Assembly: GCF_030272615.1 (NCBI RefSeq)
Contig: NC_081413.1
Coordinates: 719,959,867-720,023,866, forward strand
Reading direction: 5' to 3'
DNA: 64,000 bases
Source of the DNA: Cryptomeria japonica
Lineage: Eukaryota > Streptophyta > Pinopsida > Cupressales > Cupressaceae
Position 1 is the first letter of the stretch. The number at the start of each line of letters is the position of its first letter. The notes beneath the pieces were generated by a model. It made no database searches. It was not told the DNA's origin and saw only the letters and a program-made list of their open reading frames with translations. A program made the position numbers and the translations under genes. Of the stretch, positions 1-10,740 are shown one piece after another.

Positions 1-11
1 GTATGAGTTAA

Positions 12-173
12 GAACTTGAAAATCTACATAGGGCATATAAGGATTCTGAAGCAATTTTGGATACACCAGAGATGAGCACAGTGGATGCAATGGAAGAATT
101 TGCTGCACAAGTTATGACAACTATTGACATCACTAAAACATTGTTAGAAACATGGGATAATGATTTTGCGTAG
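12..173 (+). pseudogene. E0: 3' tail of a retroelement accessory ORF
   Basis: An open frame runs from just after an in-frame TAA (9-11) to TAG at 171-173. The encoded acidic tail includes a DAMEEFAAQVMTT stretch and ends WDNDFA. It resembles, in the same relative position, the C-terminus of the long minus-strand ORF of E1 (2767 onward: a DDMEVFIAVLHG stretch followed by a tryptophan-containing segment). A polypurine tract and LTR start follow about 260 bases downstream. I infer that it is the 3' coding end of a plus-strand non-autonomous LTR element related to E1. The function is unknown and no family was recognised. Confidence 0.55.
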
Positions 174-427
174 ATGAAGTCTCATTTTATTGACATTTTC
201 TTAAGACTTCCATTGTCAAAACTCTTATATTTATATATGTAGTTTTTGATGCAAATTTTGATGTAATATATATGTATTTTACTTTTCAATTTGGCATTGT
301 TGTCAAAGGGGGAGTAGAAATATGTATGTGATGTAAAATTTTGTATGTACTGTTAAGGGGGAGTCTGTACATTTTTGTAAGAACACATAGTTGTCTCAAA
401 ATTTTCTAAGTGTTGCCATCAATGCCA

Positions 428-438
428 AAGGGGGAGAT
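428..438 (+). other. E0 polypurine tract
   Basis: AAAGGGGGAGAT lies directly before an LTR start TGTTGGC. The same arrangement, mirrored, ends E1 (2664) and copia E7 (43889). It primes plus-strand DNA synthesis in LTR elements. Confidence 0.8.
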
Positions 439-1388
439 TGTTGGCTTGATGATGATTTTTGTATTGGATGACTTTATGTGATGTCATTAATGGAGCACAT
501 ATACACACATATATTAGTTAAGTCAAACTGGTTTTACTCTCAAGTCTTTGTACTGCAAACCGGTATCATTTATATAGAGAAGTCCAACCAGTATAAAGGT
601 GTCTAAACTGGTATATGTTGACAACTGGTATATGTAGGAATGCCAATTGGTTTTGATCAATTCCACTAACACCAGTTTCAAGATGCAACAAAGATCGACA
701 AGCAGATGAATGGAGAACAATCGGTATATGAGTTGGAAGCGGTTAACACTCAAACGATGTCAGTGTTGAAACTGGTTTCACAGATTGTGTGATGAGTTAT
801 CACCGAACGTGATGAGTTATCTCTAACTAACATTTTTGATGGTGATCTGTGATGTGTTATGGAAGATTGTCCAAATACACTGAACCTAAGAAATTGTGAT
901 AGGTTCTTGAGGATGACATGAAATCTAATGTCTATAAAAAGACATTGTGATGAACAATTTTTATGATGCAAGATACGAGTTGTGTTAAGAGTTAAAGTTG
1001 GTGTGAATTCTAAGTATGTCGGTGATGCAGTATTGAGTGATCAGAAAAGGATCTATACAAGCAAGATGTGTTATTTCTAGATCATACCACCTATTGTTTT
1101 CTAATCACTATAGCAGTTTAAATCCAATAACCGGGTAAGCTCTAACAAGCTTCATTGTAAAAATCCTCTAACCAAGTGATCCATTAGTTTGGATTTGAAA
1201 TCCTCTACTGAGGTTACTCCTAACAAGGTATTACCTTTAACTAAGTATAGCTCCTAACAGGGCATTGGAATCTCTAACAAGATTCACTCCCAACAGAGGA
1301 CTTTGTAGACCTTAACCGATCAGTTACCTATTTCTATAGATAGTTAACTTGTGAGTCCCATCTCACCGTGGTTTTTCCCAATTCAGTT
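439..1388 (+). repeat. E0 3' LTR, interrupted by E1
   Basis: The LTR starts TGTTGGCTTG right after the polypurine tract. From about 1090 it carries the short GGTTAAG/CTAACAAG-type motif series also seen in the E1 and E7 LTRs. It stops at 1388, where E1 begins with TGTTAGTCCC. Its continuation would be expected beyond E1's right end, but nothing recognisable resumes after 33038. Confidence 0.7.
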
Positions 1389-2663
1389 TGTTAGTCCCAA
1401 TTGGTACTGAGAGGGGAGGGGTGGATCAGCACTTTACTAGTTTTAACCAATTGAAACTTTTACTTTAAGTTTGAACTAATTTACCATTCACCAATGTAAA
1501 CATTTACTGCAGAAGATTAAGCATACATGAAAAGATACACAATGACACAAAAATTAATCTCATGGAAAGCCAATAAGGAGAAAACCATGGTGTGAGTAGG
1601 CTCACAAAATTTGTGCTCTTCTGGAGTACACCCAGTTAAGAGCCATCCCTATTAGGAGATTACAAAGACACTATTAGGTGCTGCCCAGTTAAGAGCCATC
1701 CCTATTAGGAGATTACAAAGACACTATTAGGTGCCACCCAGTTAAGGGATTTTGAACAAGGCCGGTTAGTCCCTTTACCCTGTTAAAGGTAGCCTGGTTA
1801 AAGGACTTAGAACATCAATCAAGATGTCACCCGGTTAAGGGATTTATGTTGCAGTTGTTAGAAAGCAACAGATGGATGATCTGCAAAAACTGCTACTCAT
1901 TAGCCTAGTCAGATCACACTAAAGAATCACACTAGATCTACATCGGTTGTGTCTATTCTACACAACTCTAATTTCCTGAATGCACTATCAACTCTGCCTT
2001 CTACCGATTTTTGGATCCTTTAATATCACATTGTCGGTGCTATGTCACTTGAGTCACCACTCTGTGAAACTCCACTCTATCAGTCTTATGTCATTCGGCT
2101 CTCCAGTCTCTTAAACTCCCCCTGTGTCCACTTTTACATTATCTTCATTCACCTTGACAACAACCATTTCAAGAATGAGATATGTGTATTTATAGACCCT
2201 TTAGTCTGTCGCCAACTTTCCCTCCAAAAAATGCCTTTCAAAATTCCATTGTTAGGCCTTAAATTACGCCTCTGAAATCATGTAGAAATCTCTATCAATA
2301 TAGTTGAACATGCTGATAAGTTCGTGGTTGACTAGAGAATACTCTTGATTTAGCTAGATGTAACTAAACATTACCAGTCTGTCGGTTACCGACTCTTCTA
2401 GTGTACTGATCAAAACCTGTCCAGTCGATTTCCTCTTGTATACTAGATTGTTCTTTGCTTAGCTGGTGAACCTCTTCTATGTCGATCTACTCACCATACC
2501 CGATCTTCTTACTACTTGTCGGTCTACCCACTTCTTTCTGGTCTACTCACTGCTTTCCAGCCTACTCACTGCTGATGGATTGTGAAGACTAAGGAGATGA
2601 TGTTGCCAACAATGACAACCATACCATTTACCTATCATGCAAAATAGTATCAGAATGCCAACA
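1389..2663 (-). repeat. E1 3' LTR
   Basis: Bounded on the plus strand by TGTTAGTCCC on the left and GCCAACA on the right. The left part (to about 1750) matches 23578-23610 joined to 32771-33038, which identifies the split 5' LTR. It has a private 53-bp tandem duplication (1631-1736). Confidence 0.8.
1631..1736. repeat. 53-bp tandem duplication in E1 3' LTR
   Basis: Two near-identical 53-bp units begin at 1631 and 1684. The 5' LTR copy (around 32986) has only one, so the duplication arose after insertion or in one LTR only. Confidence 0.85.
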
Positions 2664-2676
2664 AACTCCCCCTTTG
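2664..2676 (-). other. E1 polypurine tract
   Basis: On the minus strand AAAGGGGGAGTT precedes the LTR start TGTTGGC. It is the same design as in E0 and E7. Confidence 0.8.
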
Positions 2677-2766
2677 GCATTGGTGGAAAATACTACAAAC
2701 CACTACAAAACTGTGCCAGCTCTGGCCCCTTTTCCTGACAAGATTCCAAAATTCCCCCTTTTGCAA

Positions 2767-5700
2767 TCAATGGCAAAGACTATCCAAAAAAAAAAATTGT
2801 AAAAATAAAGCAAAAATCTCTTTAAAGTTTTCTTGAGCCACTTTCAAGGAAGATTCCCATGAAGATTGAATTTGTTTCATGGTGGTGAAGTGGCCATGTA
2901 AGACTGCAATGAAGACCTCCATATCATCAATTGTCTTACAGTCAGGTGCATTTATTAGGCGGTCTACTTCATTAATGTTCAGTTGCATGAAATCAATAAT
3001 CAATGCTAAATAGCACTGGAGCTCTAACAAATTAAGACTTCTTTTGTCTTCTTCATCTTTCAACCTTCTGATTTTGTGATTAAACATTTTGACTTTTCCA
3101 GTAAAGGTTGATGTTGAACTGCTAAGAGGATCAAAAGAGCTTACCAAATCTTGAATCTCCTTTTGAATCTGATTTATTTTATCTTCTAAGTCTTTGATTA
3201 AAGTAGGAAAATTTGAAGATTTCATCAGTAGTTGACCAACTTGCTATAGTATATTTTTAACTTCTTCTGTTCTGGTGGAAAGAGCAACTTTTCCAACTAT
3301 TATCTGCTCTTTTTCATATTGCCTTACTGCAACCTTCTCCAGGTCGGTTGCCTCTGAACTGATTACTTTAACCAGAGTAACCAACTGATAAATAATGGGT
3401 GCAGTATCATCAAATGCAATGTCTAAGATGAGATCAGAGAGAATTGTTTTGGCAGAAGTGAGGATTCTTGCCTTCTTTTTCTTTTCTCTCATTTTTACCT
3501 TTTCAACTTGGATTCTCAGTTAATCAGAGACTTTCATCAATTGCTTGGGGGTCATTTTCTTTATACCAATGACCGAGTCACCTTCTTCTTTCTCCTTCGT
3601 TCCTTCTTCCTTTTCTACAGTATCAACTTCTGAGCTAGTTGTTGTGATGATTCTTAGCTTTTTCTTTTCACTTTCATTGTCTGAGTCTAACTTCCTCTTT
3701 GCCAAAGGGGTATCCATCACTATTGTGTTATCCTTTATTTTCTTCTCTTCCTCTTTTCCTCCCTTTGCTTTCTTCTCTTCCTCTTTTCCTTCCTCTTCTT
3801 TCTTCTCTTCCTCTTTTCCTTCCTCTTTTCCTTCCTATGCTTTCTTCTCTTCCTCTTTTCCTTCCTCTGCTTTCTTTTCTTCCTCTTTTCCTTCCTATGT
3901 TTTCTTCTCTTCCTCTTTTCCTTCCTCTATTCTCTTACCTTCCTTTGTCTTCTTTTCTTCCTCTTTTCCTTCTTTAGAGAGAATAGGATTTGGTGTCAAT
4001 AAGGTTCTATGAGGTGTATCCTCATAAGGAATGTCTTCAACTAATACTACATCTTGACCGGAAAGCATAGTTTTATCAGCTTCCTTCACCGGTGAAGTAT
4101 GAACCGGTTGTTCGATACCCTTTGTCAGATTGGGGATGTCTGACACAACATTTCCTATGATATCCTGAACTGTGAAAGCATAAAAATTTTTAGTGGAGTC
4201 TGTTTCCTTATCTTTTCCTTTGCCAGGGACAGCTACACCTTTATCCTATTTTATTTCTTTTTCAATTTCTTCTTTAGCTTTCTTTTGCTAGTTCATAATT
4301 TCCTTCCACAAGGTAACACCTTCAGCATGTACTTCTCCCAATTCTCCTATTGTTACTCTCCCAGTTCTATTCCTTATTTTGAAATTTTCAATTCATGCTT
4401 TAGCCACCTGTAAATCTTGATCAAGCTCTAAGTCATGTTGTACTTCCATGAGTGCTTTTATTCTGAGTTCCTTTTCAGTAGCTAGGGCCATCTTCCATCT
4501 CCCTTCAACTTGATCTAGCAAGTCTGATGGGATAATGCCATATAAAACACTAGGAGTCCTACAAAAATTGTGCAAGTTCTAGATCAAGGCATCCTCAATT
4601 TTCCTTTTGTCTTCTTCGTTGTTGATGGAATATCTCCTTCCAACACCGCCCAGACCTCCAAACTTTTTGATCCCATGCACCAACTCATCAACTGTTGCAG
4701 CTTTGTTCCTCCCACTTCTTCTAACCTCCTTTATTTCCACATCTGATAAGGTTTCAGTGATATCACCTTATTTCTCATCATTTTTAAGCTTTGGATCACT
4801 CTTTTTCTTTCTGGTGTAAGTCACTCCTACTAGTCTATCTTTACTTGGTGAAGATATCGAAGTACTTAGATCCTTTTCCTTTGAGTATGTTGTAGGCTTG
4901 GTTGTTGCAATCCCCTTAGATTTTGTCTTTGTCACTTTCTTCTTTCCACCTATTGATTCTTCATGTTTATCAGGTGTGACCCCTATTTGCACACTCACAC
5001 CGATGGAGGTAGTGGCACCAGATGCTTCACCTCCATATTTCTTATCAAGGGTATCAATCATTTTCCTTACTTTATTTTTATGATAGGAACCTAAAGTTCC
5101 TATTTAATTTTAGAGATTTCCTCCTTATATGTTCCAAACCTCTTTGCCTTTGAGTCTAGCAGTTTAGATAGAAGCATATTGGAATGAATTTTAACAAGAT
5201 TTGCTGCAACCTCATAGCCCATAGGTGGAACCCAAAAAATTTATGGGTTGAACTACTTGAATAATACAACAATCTATGTCTACAAGAAAACAGATGTTGT
5301 CTTTGTATTTTTGCACTATTCCTGTTGGAATTCTTTCTCTCTTGTGCATCCTAATTTGGAATTCCTTAAAATATCCCCACATTGCTTCCCCAAATTTATT
5401 TCCCACATCCCTAATCATTTCACCTATCTGAACCATGATAGGCTTCTCCCTTGACCATACTACACTACCCTTACCAAGAAAATATTTTTGCACATAGAAA
5501 AATATACATACCAGTAGTGAGCCATATTTGAAAGACTGCTTCTTATCCTTCTGTATTCTTTCCAAGTTCACCATGAATTGACTTTGAATCATCTCACATA
5601 TATCATATGTTGCATCTTCTTTGATAATTCAATATCTAGCATGGATGGCACCACTTGGCACACTATTCATTCAGCTTGATTGATAAACCCTATATCCCAA

Positions 5701-6232
5701 CACTACAGAGGCAAATCTTACTTTGGCAACCTCGATATGGGTGATTTTCATTTCTCTATTGTCACACTGGGATTTAGTTAACTAAGTGAATTCATTTGAA
5801 GAAATAATTCTTAGGGTTAATGCTTCACCTGTTGCACTGAACCCTGTCACTCTTCGAATCACCTCCTTTGTGATCTTAATTGGTGCATGACCTTCCAACC
5901 ACAAAAATTGATCACAAACCATTCTTAGTACATACCATGAAATTGATCAGGAAAGTCAACCACATTAGCCAAACCCTTGGTCTTCAGAGGTAGAAATTCT
6001 GCTTTCAATTTATCATTGTCATAGAACCCATTAAACTTATTTCGAATGAACTTATATCCAATTTCTTCAATCTTGCAATGAATGTAGGAGTGAATATCTT
6101 CTACCAAGAATACACCAAAGGGCACAAATGATAAAGCAGCAGTCTTGTCTATTTCATCAGGTGCAGCTTGAACTCAAATTGGGGTTCCTTGATAGCTTCA
6201 ACCAACAGAGAAGTCGATATTGGCATTGCCAT
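2767..6232 (-). pseudogene. E1 long accessory ORF (unknown function), decayed
   Basis: On the minus strand, pieces from 5592 down to 2767 lie in one frame broken only by stops, so this was a single protein of over 900 codons. Upstream pieces to an ATG at 6232 (MAMPISTSLL) follow after at least two frameshifts. The N-terminal part has a conserved-looking block (WLEGHAPIKITKEVIRR, about 5900-5850). The middle is basic and low-complexity with a Lys/Glu-rich repeat (3736-3978), and the C-terminal 150 residues look coiled-coil. There are no catalytic motifs of protease, RT, RNase H or integrase. E0 carries a related C-terminal tail, so this is an element gene rather than a host gene. E2 inserted within 3 bp of the 6232 ATG. 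I do not recognise the family. Confidence 0.55.
3736..3978 (-). repeat. Minisatellite encoding Lys/Glu-rich repeats
   Basis: About seven or eight imperfect units of 24-33 bp, pyrimidine-rich on the plus strand. On the minus strand they encode EGKEEEKK-type repeats inside the accessory ORF, mostly in frame, making a highly charged linker. Confidence 0.8.
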
Positions 6233-6234
6233 GA
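6230..6234. other. E2 target-site duplication, left (CATGA)
   Basis: CATGA precedes the LTR start TGGTAC at 6235, and an identical CATGA follows the 3' LTR end at 21678-21682. Confidence 0.9.
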
Positions 6235-6304
6235 TGGTACAGGAGCACCCTTCCAAGCTCTCCCTCCTTTTTTTGGTGGTGTTATGCTTCTTTTGTAGCC
6301 TTTG

Positions 6305-6312
6305 TATATAAA
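6305..6312 (+). promoter_or_regulatory. TATA box in E2 5' LTR
   Basis: TATATAAA lies about 70 bp into the LTR. The identical box recurs at 12310-12317 and, on the minus strand, in the E4 LTRs at 25118-25125 and 32685-32692. It is the likely core promoter of the element. Confidence 0.55.
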
Positions 6313-6510
6313 ATAATGAGCCATGTGCTCATAGGTCCTAGTTAGGGTCCTAGTTGAGGTTTTAAGGGTTATAAGTCAAGATTGTGATTTTCTTGAAATT
6401 GGAGGGTATGTGTTTTTGTGTTGTTTAGGGGTCCTTCATAACATGGTGGTGTCCTTAGGTTGGCCCAATGTGGGTTTAGGAGTCATGAAAAGAAACATTG
6501 AGAAATTTGC

Positions 6511-6583
6511 TCAAAAGTTGCAAAAGTTGCATGACAACTTTTGAAAGTTGTCAAGCAACTTTTGAAAGTTGTCAAGCAACTTT
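6511..6583. repeat. AAAGTTG/CAACTTT inverted-repeat block in E2 5' LTR
   Basis: Alternating AAAGTTGC and GCAACTTTT words can fold as hairpins. This copy has one more 22-bp unit than 12520-12571 or the E4 LTR copies (24882-24925, 32441-32485). Confidence 0.7.
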
Positions 6584-7839
6584 TCCACCAGGACGTCTAA
6601 ATCCTTAGTTTGGTGTAGACAACCCTAATATGGGCACACAGACAGAGGCAAAGGTGATATAAGTATTTGAAAACCCTAAGTTAATGGGTTGGATGTCAGA
6701 GATTGTATGGCTCAAGCAAACTGAATTGACTATGACTATTTTGTTGGTTACCAGTCAGTTTAAATGAAGCTACCCAGCAAGTTAATGGATTGATTTGCGG
6801 TCAAAACTATGTGAAATGTTTTCTATGGTGTAAATAATTCCATTGTGAGTGATTAGATTACCTTTTTATTTGTCGTTTGAGTGTGTTTGTAAATCATTTA
6901 TAAATTGCAGTCTCACTATCCAGTTTTGGACTAGTTTGGGCAAATGAAGTCATAACTCCATTCCCCATTGTGGAATCACCATGAAACCATGGGGAATGGA
7001 AGTGAAGACCCTGTACTATAGTACCATGCAAGTAGCACCCTTGAAAATGGAAGGAGGTAAAACAAAGACCCACTCCTAGGCAAGATTGGACAATGCCTGA
7101 CTAGGAAAGGTCAAGTTGTAGAGGTCTTGAAGAGCAAGGTTGGTTAGAGGAGAGTGCACCCTTTGGAGGAGGTGTAGAGGAGTGAGTGAAGCATCATTGG
7201 TGAGAAGGAGGAGCCTCCACCAATCCAAAAAAGGTGGTTAAAACTCAAAACACTCACTGTGACCCTAGCAGACCCTAAAAACCCTCACAAAAACCCTTGA
7301 AAACCTTAAAATCCACCTACGCCAGTGTACGAATACATGGAGGCCTAAAACCTAGAAAATCCTTGAGTCCTTTCCAAATGAATGGCAGTCCATTTTGGGA
7401 GTTTGGGTTGTTTGTGCATCATTTGTGAGAGGGAGCCCTAAAGGTCCGGGTAGGAGGCCTAATTGGTCCTAATCCTTGTAGCCCTATTTGAAGGTAAAAA
7501 CACAAAATAGTGAAATTGGTAAGGGGTTGGAATCTTGAAACCTCTTGGGGGCATGTGAATGGGTGGAAAAACTATGAAGTTGACCTGAAATAACCTTGCT
7601 AAGACCTTGGAAGGTGTGGAACAAGCTTAGCCCTTATTAGCCATAGTAAGGGGTTTTGGAGTCTCATGAGTAGGTGAGACCTTAGGAGTAGCATTGTAAC
7701 TCATTGGTGGGGGGATTGGGCAAGGTCAGGCAATTCCTCAAGCAAACGAAGTCTTAGAGATCCTAGGGTGTGAGGAGAACACTAGGTGATCCAAGAGCAT
7801 AGACTAGGCTAGTCTATCCCTAACCCCATCCCATCAGAT

Positions 7840-7851
7840 TGGTATCAGAGC
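7840..7851 (+). other. E2 primer-binding site (initiator tRNA-Met)
   Basis: TGGTATCAGAGC begins 3 bp after the 5' LTR end. It is the standard complement of the plant initiator tRNA-Met 3' end. Confidence 0.92.
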
Positions 7852-7916
7852 TTAGTAAAAGACTTGGAGGACTATGTATGTCTCTATATACTAGTGAATC
7901 AGTAGGGGAGAGCAGA

Positions 7917-9308
7917 ATGGTCACTAATGCAGAGCTGGCTAGAGAAGTAGAAGAGCAGAAGGAGAAAAATAGAATCCTTGAAGAAGCAATGAGTGAGATA
8001 AGGGATAAATTGCAGGAACTGGTGGATCAAAGGACACAAGGACCTTGGGACGAAGACACCAAGGGTAAAGGAAAGAAAACCATTGAAATAGATGACATAA
8101 TACCTGAACCAGATCCCTTGTTCAATGAAGAACCTTTTGTAAAGGCTATTAAGGCTTTGAACACCAAAGCTTTTGAAGGATTGCCGCATTTCAGTGGAAG
8201 AATGGACATAGACACTGTTATGGAATGGATTAAGGGCATGGAAAACCACTTTCAGTGTGAGGGAGTGATAGAGGCTCAGAAGGTTAAAGTTGCCAAATCA
8301 AGATTAAGGGGAGTATCTTTGAAATGGTGGAAGTACCTGCAAGAAGAAAGAGTTAGCATGGGGAAGCTACCTATTGCCAATTGGAAGGCCATGGTGAGCA
8401 AGATCAAAGAGAAATACTTACGAGAGGATTATGAAGTCCAACTTCATAAGAAGAGATAGGGATTGAAGCAAAAAGATCTTGATGTAACCTCCTACAGCGA
8501 AGAATTCCAAAAACTTTGCCTTCGGTCCAAAGTCCAAGAAGATGAATCTATTAAGGTGGCTAGGTATCTAAGTGGCCTAAAGTGGAACATTCAAGAGGAG
8601 ATAAGCCTATGGACTCCTACTACTATTCAAAAATGTCATCAGCTTGCTACCAAGGTAGAAGAGAGGAATAAAAGGAAAGGAGACTCCAATAACAAGGGTA
8701 GAGGCAAAGGTAGAGACCAAATGAACCACCGAGGTGGTTACCAAAGCAAGTCAAATGAGCAAAGGAACCAAGGAGAAGCCAAGTTGACTGAGCATGGCAG
8801 TGAAACCAATCTTAGAGGAGGACATTCTAGAGGAAGAGGTGCACAAGGTGGTCCAAGTAGGGGTAGAGGTACTGGCAGAGGTAACTCCTACTTTGCAACA
8901 ATGAAGTGTTATAATTATGGTCAATTGGGACACCCGGCATATAGATGCCCTGACAAGCCTACCTCATCAAACAGTAGAAAGAGGGTTGCCTATGCTCATG
9001 AAGACTCTTCAAGTAGCAAGACAATAGATGTGGACCAGATTGAATTAGAGATTGGAGAAAATCTAATGTTCAATAGGATTTTGATCAGACAGCCGGTTAA
9101 GGAGGAACCCAAACATAAGAGAGCATTGTTTAGGGTGAGATGCAAAGTGCTTGGTAAGGTGTACAAGGTGATAGTTGATTCAGGCTCAATTGACAATATC
9201 ATATCAGAAGAGGCAATTAGGAAGTTGAAACTCACAAGGATACCCCACACTAATCCATACAAGGTGACTTGGTTGAACAAAGGACAGAGTGTGCTAGTCA
9301 ATGAATAG
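7917..9308 (+). pseudogene. E2 gag and protease, decayed
   Basis: The likely start is ATG 7917 (MVTNAEL), because the relative E4 keeps this Met but not the one at 7878. An N-terminal coiled coil (EEQKEKNRILEEAM) comes first. A Ty3-type gag domain follows (AFEGLPHFSGRMD ... MEWIKGMENHF), then an Arg/Gly-rich linker. The zinc knuckle CYNYGQLGHPAYRC (about 8905-8946) has lost its second Cys. A retropepsin site VDSGSIDNI lies at about 9175-9200. An in-frame TAG at 8457-8459 replaces the CAG kept in E4. The piece ends at TAG 9306-9308, a stop also present in E4. In an active element this would be the structural protein plus the enzyme that cleaves the polyprotein. Confidence 0.88.
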
Positions 9309-10740
9309 ACTTGGGTAGAGTTTTCTATTGGAGGATATAAGGATAAGATCCTTTGTGATGTGTTGCCTATGGATGCTTGTCATCTCCTACTAGGAATACC
9401 ATAGCAATTTAATAGGAAGGTGATCTATGATGGAGAGGAGAACTCTATTTCCTTTAAGAAGGACATCAAGACCTTCAAAATTCAGTCCTTGAAAGAGAAT
9501 GAAGAGGGAACTTCAAAGACACCTAGTGTTTTATTGGCTACTAGTAAAGAGTTCTTAAACTTGCTACATGAGGGGGAGATAGTGTAGTGTCCCATCTTTG
9601 TGAAACCAAGGGAGGAAGAAGACAAGTTGCAGGTAGAGATACCCAAGGAGGTGAAGCAAATGTTGCAAGAGTATAAGGATATAGTGAGTGATGGAGCACC
9701 TGCAACACTCCCTCCAAGAAGGTCTATAACCCATCAAATAGAATTTGTTCCTGGTGCATCCTTACATAAAAAGGTTGCATATAAGCTCACACCTGATTAG
9801 AACAAGGAGGTAGCAAGGCAAGTGTAGGAGTTATTGGAACAAGGACTGATTAAGAAGAGCATCAGCCCATGTGCATTCCTGGTAGTGCTAGCATCAAAGA
9901 AGGGAGGCAAGTGGAGACTTTGCACTAACTAAAGAGCAATCAATAGGATCACCATAAGGTATAGGTTTCCTATTCCTAGAATAGAGGATCTAATGTACTG
10001 TTTAGGAGGGGCTATGTATTTTACCAAGCTAGTGGCTTGTGATGCCATTTGGACTCACCAATGCTCCAAGCACCTTCATGAGGTTGATAAATGAGGTGTT
10101 GAAGGATTTCATAGGTACATTTGTGGTGGTGTAACTAGATGACATTCTCATCTATAGCAAAACCAAAGAGGAGCACCTTGAGCATTTGAGGTTAGTCTTA
10201 GAGAGGTTGCATGAGGAGAAGCTATCCATCAACATAGAGAAGTGTGACTTCTTGAAGCAAAAGCTAGTCTACTTAGGATTTGTGGTGTCTAAGGGAACCT
10301 TGAAGATGGATCCAAGCAAAGTGGAGGCAATCTTGAATTGGCGTGCACCTAAAATAGGGACTGAAGTTAGGAGTTTTCGTGGATTAGCTCAATTCTATAG
10401 GAAGTTTGTGAGGAACTTCAGTGGTATATGTGCACCAATCCTTGACACCATTAAAGGAGGCCTTAAAACTAAATTTAAATGGACTAAGCAGGTTGACAAA
10501 GCATTTCAAATGTTGAAGCAAGAAGTAGCCACAAAACCTATCCTACTCCTACCTATGTTTGATAAGCTATTCACATTGGAGTGTGATGCAAGTGGAATTG
10601 TAGTAGGTGGTGTATTGAGTCAAGAGGGAAGACTTGTGGCATTTTTTAGTCAGAAGCATAAGAAAGGGCAACTTAACAAGGTGGCAGATGCATTGAGTAG
10701 GAAGTTCTTGACAATTCAAGAACTACAGTTGCAGAGCATA
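9309..10740 (+). pseudogene. E2 end of protease, reverse transcriptase and RNase H, decayed
   Basis: Follows gag-pro in the same frame after TAG. RT landmarks include [26 protein letters not shown] and LDDILIYSKT (about 10130-10160, with TAA in place of the Tyr codon before LDD). Compared with E4 about 86 bp are missing at about 10033, removing the motif A block that carries the first catalytic Asp. About 213 bp are missing at about 10655, removing most of RNase H. Amber codons at 9402-9404 and 9825-9827 are shared with E4; others are private. This copy could not make active polymerase. Confidence 0.88.

Larger units (their letters stand above)
6235..7836 (+). repeat. E2 5' LTR
   Basis: 1602 bp, TGGTACAGGAGC...CCCATCCCATCA. 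It matches the split 3' LTR and both E4 LTRs. It holds a TATATAAA box (6305-6312) and an inverted-repeat block (6511-6583). Confidence 0.93.

Noticed and set aside
3545-4012. Plus-strand Ser/Phe-rich and Leu/Pro-rich frames
   Set aside because: They are antisense shadows of the Lys/Glu minisatellite in the E1 ORF.
7839-7916. Gag start within the primer-binding site
   Set aside because: It would need a TTG start overlapping the tRNA primer site. The first Met kept in both E2 and E4 is at 7917 and 31108.
9306-9404. Stop codons as proof of a variant genetic code
   Set aside because: All three stop types occur in the relics and most are explained by C-to-T decay; only the three shared ambers merit a read-through test.
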